27,522 nt of DNA. Origin: a virus. The stretch lies in the IMG/VR virus record IMGVR_UViG_3300030110_003152, positions 1 through 27,522 of that record, one strand, 5' to 3'. This document shows, piece by piece, positions 1 through 9,300 of the stretch. The first letter of the stretch is position 1; each line of letters starts with the position of its first letter. Position numbers and translations under genes: made by a program. The notes beneath the pieces are model-generated. The model saw only the letters and a list, made by a program, of their open reading frames with translations. It did no database searches and had not been told where the DNA came from.

Positions 1-3
1 TCC

Positions 4-2820
4 TTATGTTAATTGTGAGCCAGAAATTACAAACTCATTAGAAGCAGTACAAACAATTGTAGCCATTCCTTTCGATGCTATTGTTCTGGTATTTCCAGCG
101 TCACCATCTGCAGAATTAATTAATGTAACAGCAGAAGAAAGAACAGTCATATCACCAGAACTGGCAGCATTAAAGATTGTAATCATATCACCAGCGGTGA
201 ATACATCTGCAGGGACAGTAGCATTTCCCCCTGTTCTCCTTAATAGAGCGCCAGCATTTGCTGCAGTTAATGTAAAATCACTTGATTTACCTGCGACATT
301 TAGTCTTCTCAGTGGACCTACTGAGTCACTGACTGTGCCAGTTACTGTGACACCAGCAGAAGTAGTTTCAAATTTCTTGGAATTGTCGTGGTAAAGTTCT
401 ACTGCGCCGTCTGCCTCGGCATGAATTATATTTTCATTATTGGCAGCATTATTAACTCTAAATCCCGAAGTAAGTACAAGAAGACGACCTGTCCCCGAAT
501 CTTTAATGTATGAATTACTTCCATCATGATAAATCTCTAGGTCATCACCAGCACCAATCAATAATTTTTGATTATCGCCAACAAGACTCAGATTACCAGC
601 AGAAGTTATACGAACTCTTTCTACGCTATTTGCTCCAATACGAAATGAATTATCGGCATGACCATATTGAATTGAACCTGCGTATTCTCCTGTACCCGAT
701 GTAGCATCAGATAGATATATGGTCGAATAATTTGATGTGCCAGCTCTGATTGTCAATCCACAATCACCAGAGTCCTCAAGAGTGAGATTATCAGCAGCAG
801 GAGCTCCTTCAACCGTCGCACTTACCAATAACCGACCACTGGAATCTATACGAAGTCTTTCTGTTCCAGCCGTTGTATCAACGGCAGAAGCAGTCATGAA
901 CCTTAAAGTGGTTGCCGCATTGTAACTACTTGATCCTCCACCAAAAGTGAGTTGATTAGAAGAACCTTCATTTTCTGCAATATATACAGCAACTTTTTCT
1001 TCATTAGTGTTATGAGAAAGAGTTGAAAGAATAGCAAGTTTATTCTCTCCACCACCTGCTCTAAGTCCTGTATGTATGAGATGTCCACTTGAATCTATAC
1101 GAAGTCTTTCTGTTCCTGAAGATGCTCCGTCGGCTGTGGTGGAAAATATCAGTCTTCCCGGCATATCATTACTGCCAGGTGTGCCGTCTACTTGACATCT
1201 AATTTGTGCTGCCTCAGATGCTATGTCAGTTCCATCCGCTCCAGTAAAATTGATAAATCCAAGATCATCACCATCTTGAACGATGGTTTCATCACCAGCA
1301 GAACTTCCTCTGGTACGAGCGATATTGATTGCTGATGCTTGAGTTGCACCCGTCGCATTACGTACAAGAATTAAATTGTTCCCAGCATTACCTTCAACTT
1401 GAACGCCACTGCCAAGTTCACTACGAGCACTCGTTGCTCCAACTAAAAAGTTTTGACTGGAATCAATACGAAGAACCTCTGTGCCACCAGTCTCTACTGT
1501 AAATGTATCAGCAGCAGGGAATCTGATGGCAGTATTAGTGTCACCAGAATGAATAATTTTGTCTACAATGGTTAGGTCACTAGCAAAAAACGCAGCGCCT
1601 GCTTGATCGATTGACGCATAAAGATTGCTACTACCATCAAAAGCAGCAAAAGCATAGTCAGTGCCATTTACGTTAGTACTTAATGCGCCATTTACTGTGA
1701 AACGAGAGCTCGTGACGAAACTAGTGAAAGTTGCTTCAGAACCACCAACTGTTCCACCAGTTATATTACCAGCAAATGATGTGGCAGTTAGTGCTCCAGA
1801 TGAGGAATTAAAGGTTAAATTAGATCCACTCTTAGGTGGTAAATTACCTGTCGCAGCAGTAGCAAATAATGGGAAACAAGTTGTATCACTGGATTCATCA
1901 GCAACAGTAACCTGACTTGCTGCTCCAGTTACATTACCAGTGAAACTGCCATCGAATGAAACTGCTGTAACAACACCAGTATGACCAGCATATATTCCGC
2001 TTCCAGCAACAACAACCAATCCAGTTGCGGTGGCAATACCAACAAGACCTACATCACCAGTAGAATCTATGCGAAGTCTCTCAACACCAGAAGTCTCTAC
2101 TGTGAATGTATCATTCGAGGGGAATCTAATGGCAGTATTGGTGTCACTAGTGTGAACGATTTTATCAGCAATTGACAAATCTGCTGCCAACGTGCTTACA
2201 CCGGCATTGACAACTAAACCATTTGCTGTGACTTCTATACCAGTTCTGGCAGTTACAATACCAATAGAATCAATATTAGTTACATCTTCGTATGTTAAAA
2301 CACCACCAATTGTTGCAGCACCACTGACATTAATATCTACAGCAGACAGTAAATCTACACTTATGTTAGGTGTGCCACCAAGATTGAACGCAGTATTGGC
2401 AAATCCAACAGTGGTTCCTGTTCCAAGAGTTGAAATTCCAGTAACAACTAAGTTAGTTACTGTTGTGCCACCAGTTACACCAAGGGATCCACCTAATGTT
2501 GTATTTCCAGATACATCAAAATTACCAGTAATATCTCCAGAGACAGCAGCAGCATTAAATGCCTTATATGCAACAGCTTCTACAGTGCTTCCTGCACCAA
2601 CGCCACCCTGAAGCACATCAAATGTTGATCCATCAGTTGCCGTAAATTCATCAGCAACTCTTTTCTTTACGCCATCAACATAGACATCAAGATATCCAGT
2701 TAGATATCCAGATGCAAAAGTGAATGCTGTTGTTACACCAGATGCAGTAAAAAATTGCCTAGCAACTGTAACTGCAGAATCATTTGGATTTCTGCCGATA
2801 TATCCTGTCTTATCTGCCAT
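4..2820 (-). CDS. Tail-fibre-like virion protein with RLRIDSSG repeats (938 aa)
   Basis: Probable distal tail-fibre or adhesin subunit that would act on the outside of the virion. The N-terminus (about residues 1-75, ending near DGVKKRVADEFTATDGSTF) looks like the attachment domain seen at the start of marine-myophage fibres. The rest is low-complexity beta-rich sequence. It has five copies of an ERLRIDSSG-type unit, near residues 247, 450, 570, 655 and 735, each usually ending a block such as DTNTAIRFP...DTFTVET. A DDLEIYHDGSNSYIKDSGTG segment follows near residue 775, and VELYHDNSKKFETTSAGVTV after it; both are very common in cyanophage and pelagiphage fibres. The C-terminal ~60 residues form a separate small domain. 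No S74 chaperone or enzymatic motif is visible. The ATG overlaps the upstream stop (TGATG), so translation is probably coupled. The TAA is 3 nt from the window edge. The fibre role is inferred; virion location is likely. Confidence 0.75.
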   Translation of the reverse strand: MADKTGYIGRNPNDSAVTVARQFFTASGVTTAFTFASGYLTGYLDVYVDGVKKRVADEFTATDGSTFDVLQGGVGAGSTVEAVAYKAFNAAAVSGDITGNFDVSGNTTLGGSLGVTGGTTVTNLVVTGISTLGTGTTVGFANTAFNLGGTPNISVDLLSAVDINVSGAATIGGVLTYEDVTNIDSIGIVTARTGIEVTANGLVVNAGVSTLAADLSIADKIVHTSDTNTAIRFPSNDTFTVETSGVERLRIDSTGDVGLVGIATATGLVVVAGSGIYAGHTGVVTAVSFDGSFTGNVTGAASQVTVADESSDTTCFPLFATAATGNLPPKSGSNLTFNSSSGALTATSFAGNITGGTVGGSEATFTSFVTSSRFTVNGALSTNVNGTDYAFAAFDGSSNLYASIDQAGAAFFASDLTIVDKIIHSGDTNTAIRFPAADTFTVETGGTEVLRIDSSQNFLVGATSARSELGSGVQVEGNAGNNLILVRNATGATQASAINIARTRGSSAGDETIVQDGDDLGFINFTGADGTDIASEAAQIRCQVDGTPGSNDMPGRLIFSTTADGASSGTERLRIDSSGHLIHTGLRAGGGENKLAILSTLSHNTNEEKVAVYIAENEGSSNQLTFGGGSSSYNAATTLRFMTASAVDTTAGTERLRIDSSGRLLVSATVEGAPAADNLTLEDSGDCGLTIRAGTSNYSTIYLSDATSGTGEYAGSIQYGHADNSFRIGANSVERVRITSAGNLSLVGDNQKLLIGAGDDLEIYHDGSNSYIKDSGTGRLLVLTSGFRVNNAANNENIIHAEADGAVELYHDNSKKFETTSAGVTVTGTVSDSVGPLRRLNVAGKSSDFTLTAANAGALLRRTGGNATVPADVFTAGDMITIFNAASSGDMTVLSSAVTLINSADGDAGNTRTIASKGMATIVCTASNEFVISGSQLT

Positions 2821-3359
2821 CAGTTAACTCCTGTAAGAAGGCTGAGATTTACGTCGATTGCATTATTTGAATCACAATATACTCTTACCTCATCTGTTCC
2901 CTCAAGAAGAGTCTTACCAACATCAGTAATAACAAAAGAACTTCCTGCGGGAACAGGTATCTTACTTGCTATCGCAGCAGATGCACCAGCACTTGAGTCT
3001 CTTACCTCAACGGTTAGATTAACAGAACTATCTGTGTTATTTGCAAAAGTTCCGCCAATCAAAATTGTTTTTGTTGCTGCAGCAGATGTAAATGATGTTG
3101 TTGGACCAAGGAACTTAACTACTTGATTAGTGTTTGCTGCAGTATTAGTTGAGTCTCGATCAACAGTGACAGAACTTACACCAATAATCGTTACTTTAGA
3201 TCCAGCAATATAATTAGCATTTACAACCAAATCACTGACGCCAATACCAGTGGTTGAAATACCAGTAATTAAGTTAGTGGTAATACCGATTAAACCGCCA
3301 GTGGCTGTAGTAACAATACCCGCCGCTCTTGTTAATGAATTTGAAAAAGCTTCTGCCAT
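2820..3359 (-). CDS. Small virion structural protein (179 aa), function unknown
   Basis: I do not recognise a named family. The first ~60 residues are Thr/Gly/Ile-rich (AAGIVTTATGGLIGITTNLITG), like the stalk segments in neighbouring fibre genes. The second half (about residues 100-179) reads as a compact beta-sandwich: NNTDSSVNLTVEVRDSS, then IPVPAGSSFVITDVGKTLLEGTDEVRVYC, then VNLSLL. That pattern of a variable strand, PVPAGSS turn and LLEGTDEVRV strand recurs in small phage decoration or fibre-associated proteins. There is no signal peptide or membrane segment. It sits between two fibre-like genes, has its own late promoter element upstream and overlaps the next start by one base, so it is probably co-expressed with the 938-aa fibre as an accessory or connector subunit (inference). 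Confidence 0.65.
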   Translation of the reverse strand: MAEAFSNSLTRAAGIVTTATGGLIGITTNLITGISTTGIGVSDLVVNANYIAGSKVTIIGVSSVTVDRDSTNTAANTNQVVKFLGPTTSFTSAAATKTILIGGTFANNTDSSVNLTVEVRDSSAGASAAIASKIPVPAGSSFVITDVGKTLLEGTDEVRVYCDSNNAIDVNLSLLTGVN

Positions 3360-3379
3360 TTTTCTTAATGTGTTAAGTG

Positions 3380-3387
3380 TATTTATT
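3380..3387 (-). promoter_or_regulatory. Late promoter element AATAAATA
   Basis: The minus strand reads AATAAATA just after the TAA stop of the 421-aa gene and about 20 nt before the ATG at 3359. It resembles the T4 late -10 element (TATAAATA), which is read by the gp55-type sigma factor and needs no -35. It would start the transcript for the 179-aa and 938-aa genes. The assignment rests on the motif and its position only. Confidence 0.5.
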
Positions 3388-3389
3388 AA

Positions 3390-4655
3390 TTAACCGCCAA
3401 GAGCGATTGCGAGTCCAAGAGAAACACCGGTTGTTACGGTGACTGTTGCGATACCTGCAGTGGCATCGAAATCAACAGTATTATTTGAGCTTGATGATTT
3501 AAAATCAACCATCGTGACACCAGTGCCAATAAAAGTGCCTTCAGATCGAACACCAATTTGACCTCCACCAACAAATGATGCAGCAGTAACTACACCCACT
3601 ACATTTACATCAGTGCTATCAAGACGAGTAATCGTGCTGACGCCTGTTGCATTAAGGTTTTTGCCTAGAGTAAGAGTAGATCCATCAAATGTGAAATTAG
3701 CATCATCTTCAAGTTCACCTGAAGCACCAGCAATAACAACACGGTTATCAGTAAGGTCACTAACAGCAGCAGAGTTAGCAACTAACCCACCAGCAATGTT
3801 CGCACCACCATTTGCATCAATGGCACCAGTAATTGTGGTTAAACCAGTTAATGTAGTATTACCATCAACAACAAAATCAGTAGTTACACCGACTCGATGA
3901 CTGAAAGTCGTGATACCAGAGAACGTTGATAGACCAGCAACAATTAAGTTACTAGAAAGTGTAGCAGCACCAGTGACACCCAGTGTGGCACCAACTGTGG
4001 CACTACTTGATAGTGTTGTTGCTCCTGTGACTGTTGCCAGTCCTGCAACAATCGCATTGCTTGATAATGTTGCTGCTCCTGTAATGGTTGTAAAACCAGT
4101 AAGAGTAGTGTTACTTGATACTGTAAGGTCTTTGGTGACAGTTGCAATACCTGCAACAATCAAGTTATCTTCAATATCAACACTGTCATTAAAGTCTACT
4201 CTACCACTAAAAGTAGAAAGACCACTGTTTGAAACATTTAATGCTTCAGTAACAGTTAGGTTTTGAATGGTTGCATCATCAAGATTAATATCGTCAAGAT
4301 CGATATCACCAGTGACACGCATGTCACCATAAACATATAATGCCGTTTGTCCAGTGGAGACTGGAGAACGAACATCTAATCTAAACTGCGGACTTGCGGT
4401 ATTAATACCAACAAATTGATCACCGGTTCCCAATACTGTTAATACAGTTCCACCGAGACCAACATTCAGTTCATTAAGGATGGTGGTCATGCCTGAGACA
4501 TGAACATCCGTAGCACCAATCCCTCCCAATACGTGGAGTTCAAAGCTAGGAACGGAGGTGCCGATGCCAACCTTATTATTCGTGGCATCTGCCCGAATAA
4601 GTTTAGTGTTGACTTCTAAACCATTTTTGACAACAAAATTCTTATTTACTGCCAT
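3390..4655 (-). CDS. Fibre-like virion protein with VGIGT head and internal tandem repeats (421 aa)
   Basis: Probable trimeric fibre or whisker-like structural protein. The N-terminus has NFVVKNGLEVNTKLI followed by NKVGIGTSVPSFELHVLGGI, the VGIGTxxPxxxLxVxG unit typical of phage fibre shafts. Residues ~155-285 are degenerate repeats of (A/T)TLSSNxIVAGLATVTGA or TTLTGxTTITGA, visible in both protein and DNA, as expected of a beta-structured shaft whose length can change by recombination. The C-terminal ~55 residues (GTFIGTGVTMVDFKSSSSNN to the end) form a conserved-looking cap. No enzyme motif is seen. A strong GGGGGAG ribosome site lies about 11 nt before the ATG and a late promoter element lies at 4690-4697. 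It belongs to the fibre gene cluster; which fibre it forms cannot be told from sequence. Confidence 0.75.
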   Translation of the reverse strand: MAVNKNFVVKNGLEVNTKLIRADATNNKVGIGTSVPSFELHVLGGIGATDVHVSGMTTILNELNVGLGGTVLTVLGTGDQFVGINTASPQFRLDVRSPVSTGQTALYVYGDMRVTGDIDLDDINLDDATIQNLTVTEALNVSNSGLSTFSGRVDFNDSVDIEDNLIVAGIATVTKDLTVSSNTTLTGFTTITGAATLSSNAIVAGLATVTGATTLSSSATVGATLGVTGAATLSSNLIVAGLSTFSGITTFSHRVGVTTDFVVDGNTTLTGLTTITGAIDANGGANIAGGLVANSAAVSDLTDNRVVIAGASGELEDDANFTFDGSTLTLGKNLNATGVSTITRLDSTDVNVVGVVTAASFVGGGQIGVRSEGTFIGTGVTMVDFKSSSSNNTVDFDATAGIATVTVTTGVSLGLAIALGG

Positions 4656-4689
4656 TCGGGATCACTCTCCCCCGTTAAACTATTTTTAT

Positions 4690-4697
4690 TATTTAGT
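4690..4697 (-). promoter_or_regulatory. Late promoter element ACTAAATA
   Basis: The minus strand reads ACTAAATA, with its first A being the last base of the TGA stop of the 560-aa gene. It lies about 35 nt before the ATG at 4655, and a GGGGGAG ribosome site (4667-4673) lies between. It matches the TAAATA core of the other late elements in this window and would drive the 421-aa gene. Confidence 0.5.
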
Positions 4698-6379
4698 CAA
4701 GTAACAAGTCTAACTATAACTTTCGCAGCATCAGTGCTGCCACCCTGTTGAGTTGAGACTACAGTGACTGATCCATCATGATACCCTGATCCTCCACCAC
4801 CTCCACCAGATCCACCGGCATTTCCTCCAGTAGCACCGTTTCCACCATTTCCACCATCGCCAGTTGTGCGATCACCGCCAGTTTCCATTATATTGTATCC
4901 TGCTTTAAATCCTCTTTCAATCTCACCAGTGTTTGTAACTTCAGTGCCATCAGACAATCTAAATTTTACCGTTCCAACATCCTGGCATGACGTAAATCCC
5001 TCATCTCTATAGTAAATTCCCTTTGTGCATTTAACACTTCTACCACCACGAGTATCACCTTCAGAGTATCTTGAGTCTTCGGCATATAATGGTTGCCCTG
5101 CACCAAACTCAAATTGTGTTCCAAAAATACCACTATCTGTTAAATCTCCTGCATCTATACCATTACCACCATTACCAGCATCAACTCCAGATCCATTTTC
5201 TCCTCTAATATTCACACCACCACCATCTCCACCTTCACCAAGTTGTCCACCATCACCACCTTCACCTACACATGCAATTAAATTTGATTTTCTATAGAGA
5301 AAAGGTGCATTGACTGTATCATATAAACCAGTAATAATATATTCTACATTTTTATCCATAGTAAATTGTATTTTTGAATATCCACCCTCACCTGCACTTG
5401 TATTTCCTCCAGGAAATTGTCCATTTACATTGGTCCCCTCATTAAAGGTAAGTCCACTTCCTCCAAACATTTCAACTTCAAGAGATAAATTCTGCTCCGG
5501 TGAATAAATGCATATTTGATTATTAGGATAGGTTGCATCAGTAAAGGTTATATCACCATCTTCATTAGGATCTAAATTATGTTGAGATAAATCTGCAATA
5601 CTTGAATTGACTATTTGTTCAATCTTAATTATTGGTCTTGATGGTAAAACTGTTATATCTTTTGTGTTAGATGTAACTGGAGTATTAAAGGCATTTGGGT
5701 TAGATACAACAACTTTAGTTGTAAGAAAAGTTGTTGCTTCAATTGAATTAGCAGTAAGAGTTACTACATTATTGGTTGATCCAGATACAGTTAAATTTGC
5801 ATCTCCAAAATCAGCAGTGCCATCAGTTAAATCAGTGCCATTGATTGACCACTGATAACCAAATCCGTCCGTTGAGTTATTACTTAAAGCAGCATTAACA
5901 CCAATAGTAACTGCTGTTCCTACCGCAAAAGTTACATCCTCTGGTTGAGTTACAATTGATAATTCTGGTGTCACTGTTAAAACAGCAGATGCAGATCTTA
6001 CAGGTTCATTAATTGCATTACCAGTTGATCTAGCACTACCTACAGTTACAGCAACACCAGGTAAACCATATGCACTGGGAATATAATCTGCCTCACAAAA
6101 AACAGTTCTTCCAACAGTGTTATTAGCAATCTGTAAGGTTGTAGTCCCCGTGCCAGTAAAAACACTATTATCAAAAACTTGAGCATCATCTACATACCAT
6201 CTAAATGTAATAATTCCAGTATTTGTAGCAAATTGTGCTGGAATATTTACATCATAAGTTGCTGTCCCAATAGCAAAGAAAGTTGCTCCTGTTCCTGTAT
6301 TTACAGTAAGGTTTTGTGGATCCGTGGTGAACCCAAGTTTGGGTCCACCTAAATCAAGAGTCGTTTGCTTGTTAAACAT
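4697..6379 (-). CDS. Ig-like / glycine-rich adhesin-like virion protein (560 aa)
   Basis: Probable host-recognition or surface-decoration protein. Residues ~15-140 and ~145-250 look like two Ig-like beta-sandwiches; the second opens with LSIVTQPEDVTFAVGTAVTI and has the central YQWSINGTDL core Trp of phage Ig domains. Residues ~255-370 form another beta region. From about residue 370 to the end the chain is strongly glycine-rich (GEGGDGGQLGEGGDGGG, then TGDGGNGGNGATGGNAGG and GGSGGGGGGSGYHDGS) and ends in VTVVSTQQGG...KVIVRLVT. Such glycine-rich tips recall polyglycine-sandwich adhesins of T4-like phages (gp38-type), but the resemblance is in composition only. The ATG follows a strong GAGGTGGG ribosome site (6384-6391) that overlaps the upstream TGA, so it is probably coupled to the 1978-aa gene. 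Confidence 0.7.
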   Translation of the reverse strand: MFNKQTTLDLGGPKLGFTTDPQNLTVNTGTGATFFAIGTATYDVNIPAQFATNTGIITFRWYVDDAQVFDNSVFTGTGTTTLQIANNTVGRTVFCEADYIPSAYGLPGVAVTVGSARSTGNAINEPVRSASAVLTVTPELSIVTQPEDVTFAVGTAVTIGVNAALSNNSTDGFGYQWSINGTDLTDGTADFGDANLTVSGSTNNVVTLTANSIEATTFLTTKVVVSNPNAFNTPVTSNTKDITVLPSRPIIKIEQIVNSSIADLSQHNLDPNEDGDITFTDATYPNNQICIYSPEQNLSLEVEMFGGSGLTFNEGTNVNGQFPGGNTSAGEGGYSKIQFTMDKNVEYIITGLYDTVNAPFLYRKSNLIACVGEGGDGGQLGEGGDGGGVNIRGENGSGVDAGNGGNGIDAGDLTDSGIFGTQFEFGAGQPLYAEDSRYSEGDTRGGRSVKCTKGIYYRDEGFTSCQDVGTVKFRLSDGTEVTNTGEIERGFKAGYNIMETGGDRTTGDGGNGGNGATGGNAGGSGGGGGGSGYHDGSVTVVSTQQGGSTDAAKVIVRLVT

Positions 6380-6389
6380 TCAACCCACC

Positions 6390-9300
6390 TCAATTAGAGA
6401 AGTTTTGACCGACGACGACTGCATAAAGTCCTGCGGTTGCTATATTTTCACCATCAAATGTGCGGTATGCAAAGATGTCTGATCTGCTTGCCGTAGTTGT
6501 TACACCCGGTAAGACTCCTCCACCTGGCCAATACACTGGAATTGATGTTCCCGCACCCGTCTGGAAGTGATCAACGACTGCATAGTGATTTCCAGTAGAA
6601 TCTTGATCGATTCTTAAGGTAAACTCAGATGATCCAGGAGGTGCATTATTTAAGATGAAGTGATTAACATCAGCACTTGCCGTGCAAATAAAGTTTTGTG
6701 CGGAGGAAAGATCAACCGTAACAACATTAGAACTTGGAGATACAATGTCTACATTTCTAGATAGAGTTTCTAATCTAGTGTGTCCAATGACATCCAAATT
6801 AGATCTAGCGTTTGTAGTTCCTACACCTACTGATCCAATACCAGATACAGTGAATATTTGACCATCAGCAGATATTCCAAGAGTATTTGAAGAACCAACT
6901 TGGAACGATTGTAGGACAAACGTTGAACCAATACCAATAGAGGACGCACGAATAACACCAGAAGTTAAGTTCTCCAAATGATATTGACCAAGGGCAGTCG
7001 TTCCGCCACTGATGAATACATCTTTAGAAGTAACAAATCCAACAAAACTTGCTTCGCCATTGACCAACATGGAAGTAGATCCCATGCCCACGTATCCAAC
7101 TTCAAGATAATGTCTTGGAACTGTAGTACCAAAACCAACATTTACAAGGTCTAATGGATAGATGCCAGTGCCAATTCCCTGTCCAACCTGCTTAAACAGT
7201 GTGTCAGTTTCAAGGTTAGTTAACCCACGTCCATCTCCAGTAAATGCTGCAGCAACAATTGATCCACTGAATGTTGACTCACCGATAACACGAAGCGCAA
7301 ATTCATTTGCCGTAGAACCGATACCAACTCCACCAGTACCGTCAACAGAGAATTGTGTGCTACCAGATCCAACAAGAAGTGTGCTATCACCATTTGTTGT
7401 AGTTCCAATTCCAACACCATCAAACATCATGGTATTAGAGTTTTTATTAAGACTTACTGCACCAAATCTCTTCCAGTCATTTTGAACAGAGTAAACCCAA
7501 CCAACGTAAGAACCTTCATCTGGGTTAGCATCAAAGATTACATCACCAGGGTTTCCTGCTTGCGTGGGAGTAGCAATTCCAACGCTATACTTTCTAGAAA
7601 CCGTAGCATCACCTTGAATAAAGAGGTTGTTAGTTTCAGAGTCTGCATTAACCGTGAATTTGTTATTAACGATCAGTGGTCCGTTAAACTCTGATGCTGA
7701 CTTATTATCATCACCACCTTCAACGCGAATCGAACGTCTAAACAGTCCCTCCGTAGCAGCAGTAATATTAAGTGACGGTGCCTTACTAATGTCCTCACCA
7801 GTAACAGTTTGAACAGGAGTATCAAAGATTTCTTCTTTACCCGTAATTGTGCTTAATTTTTTATTACCAGCAAAAGAGATACCTCTATCATTCATTCCAG
7901 TGTAGAAGTTAATACCACCATCTCTCTTCGTAGACTGTGATAATAATTCTTCAGATGCACTAATTGCTCTATCTTGCTTATCAGGGAACGCAGTAGAGTA
8001 GTTACCAGGACCAAATCCAACATACTCAAATGTATGTCCAGAAGCACGAATGATAGAGTGTCTACGAAGTTCTGTAGGAGATACTTCAACTTTTCTAACG
8101 ATCGTATCATCTATATGGGTCTTTCTATTAGTTCCAAGAGCACCCCTAAAGACAGTAAGTGAGTTATCAGAAGGAGCAACAGTTGTCTTAACTCTGACTA
8201 ATTCATCATCAATTTCCAGGTAGTCACCAATGTTGATATCAAGATTACCAAGATTAGTGATTGAAACTGTCTCAGATGTTGCATCATTAATTGCAGCACT
8301 TAACGTTGTAGTAATTCCTGCATATGGAGCAATCATTCTTCCAGAAAGATTTTCATTATCAACAGTAACATTACCATCGTTAGATGTAACACCCTCATTG
8401 AAAGCAAATAACGTTCCATTCACACCAGGTGCTACAGTTCCAACACCAAGTCTTACAGAGAAAGTTGTTAGACCAACATTTTCAGTAACAACAAAATCAC
8501 CAACATAAGTGCTATTTGTGGCACCAGAAAGTCTTACTTTTTGATCAACACTAAATCCATGATTGACTTCAGTTTTAACAGTAGCAATTCCACTAATATT
8601 ATCATAATTAATTGTGGAGACACCAACTGCCTCGCCAGTAAGGTAGAAATAAGATTTACCTGCGTTAGCAGCACCAATACCTGTTGTTGTAAATCCAGAT
8701 ATTGCGGATGGAGACTCAAACGTAAACGAACTTGCTGCTCCTACTTCAACATCAGTAATTCTAAAGACATCATTGTAAGCAGCATAAGATGCAGATGCAA
8801 CACCACTCATTCTAATTGTGTCACCAACATTATTATAGATGTTAGTTACATTAACCACCGCTTGAATATGTCCTGTTGTGGTTCCGACACCAACAACGGC
8901 AAGAGTATTACCGATACCATATGCACTACCACCGTTCATAATCTTAACGGCACTTATCTCACCGTTAGCATTAAAGGTGATTTTACCTGTAGCGTGCTTA
9001 CCCGTTACAGATGCACCAATAGAAACTAATCTGGCGTTATAAAGACTTCCAGCAGCACCTGAACCATATCCAAAACCACCACTTGAAATACCAACTGTAG
9101 TTACTCTATTGAGACCATGATCAATATTAGTGGTAACAGTATGAGAAGTTCCAACAATAGTTGATACAATATTTGTTACTCCAATACCAATACCAATATC
9201 ACGCACATACTTAGTGATGTTTTCTTTAGTTGCACTATTTTGTGGTTCATCAATTACAACTTCACCAATTAGACTTGGAATAGCAAATGAAGTTGACTCT

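Noticed and set aside
2192-2611. 139-aa open frame on the plus strand
   Set aside because: Antisense shadow of the 938-aa fibre gene; its repeated Val/Pro/Thr content mirrors the Gly/Thr/Asn repeats on the true strand.
4-2820. Diversity-generating retroelement target in the fibre gene
   Set aside because: No reverse transcriptase or template repeat is in the window, and no adenine-biased variable repeat at the gene's 3' end was visible.
3900-4200. Regular DNA repeats that might be a CRISPR array
   Set aside because: Units are degenerate, in frame, and encode shaft repeats; there are no constant repeats with unique spacers and no cas genes.
5025-5297. Proline-rich 90-aa plus-strand frame
   Set aside because: The proline runs are the complement of the glycine-rich stretch in the 560-aa protein.
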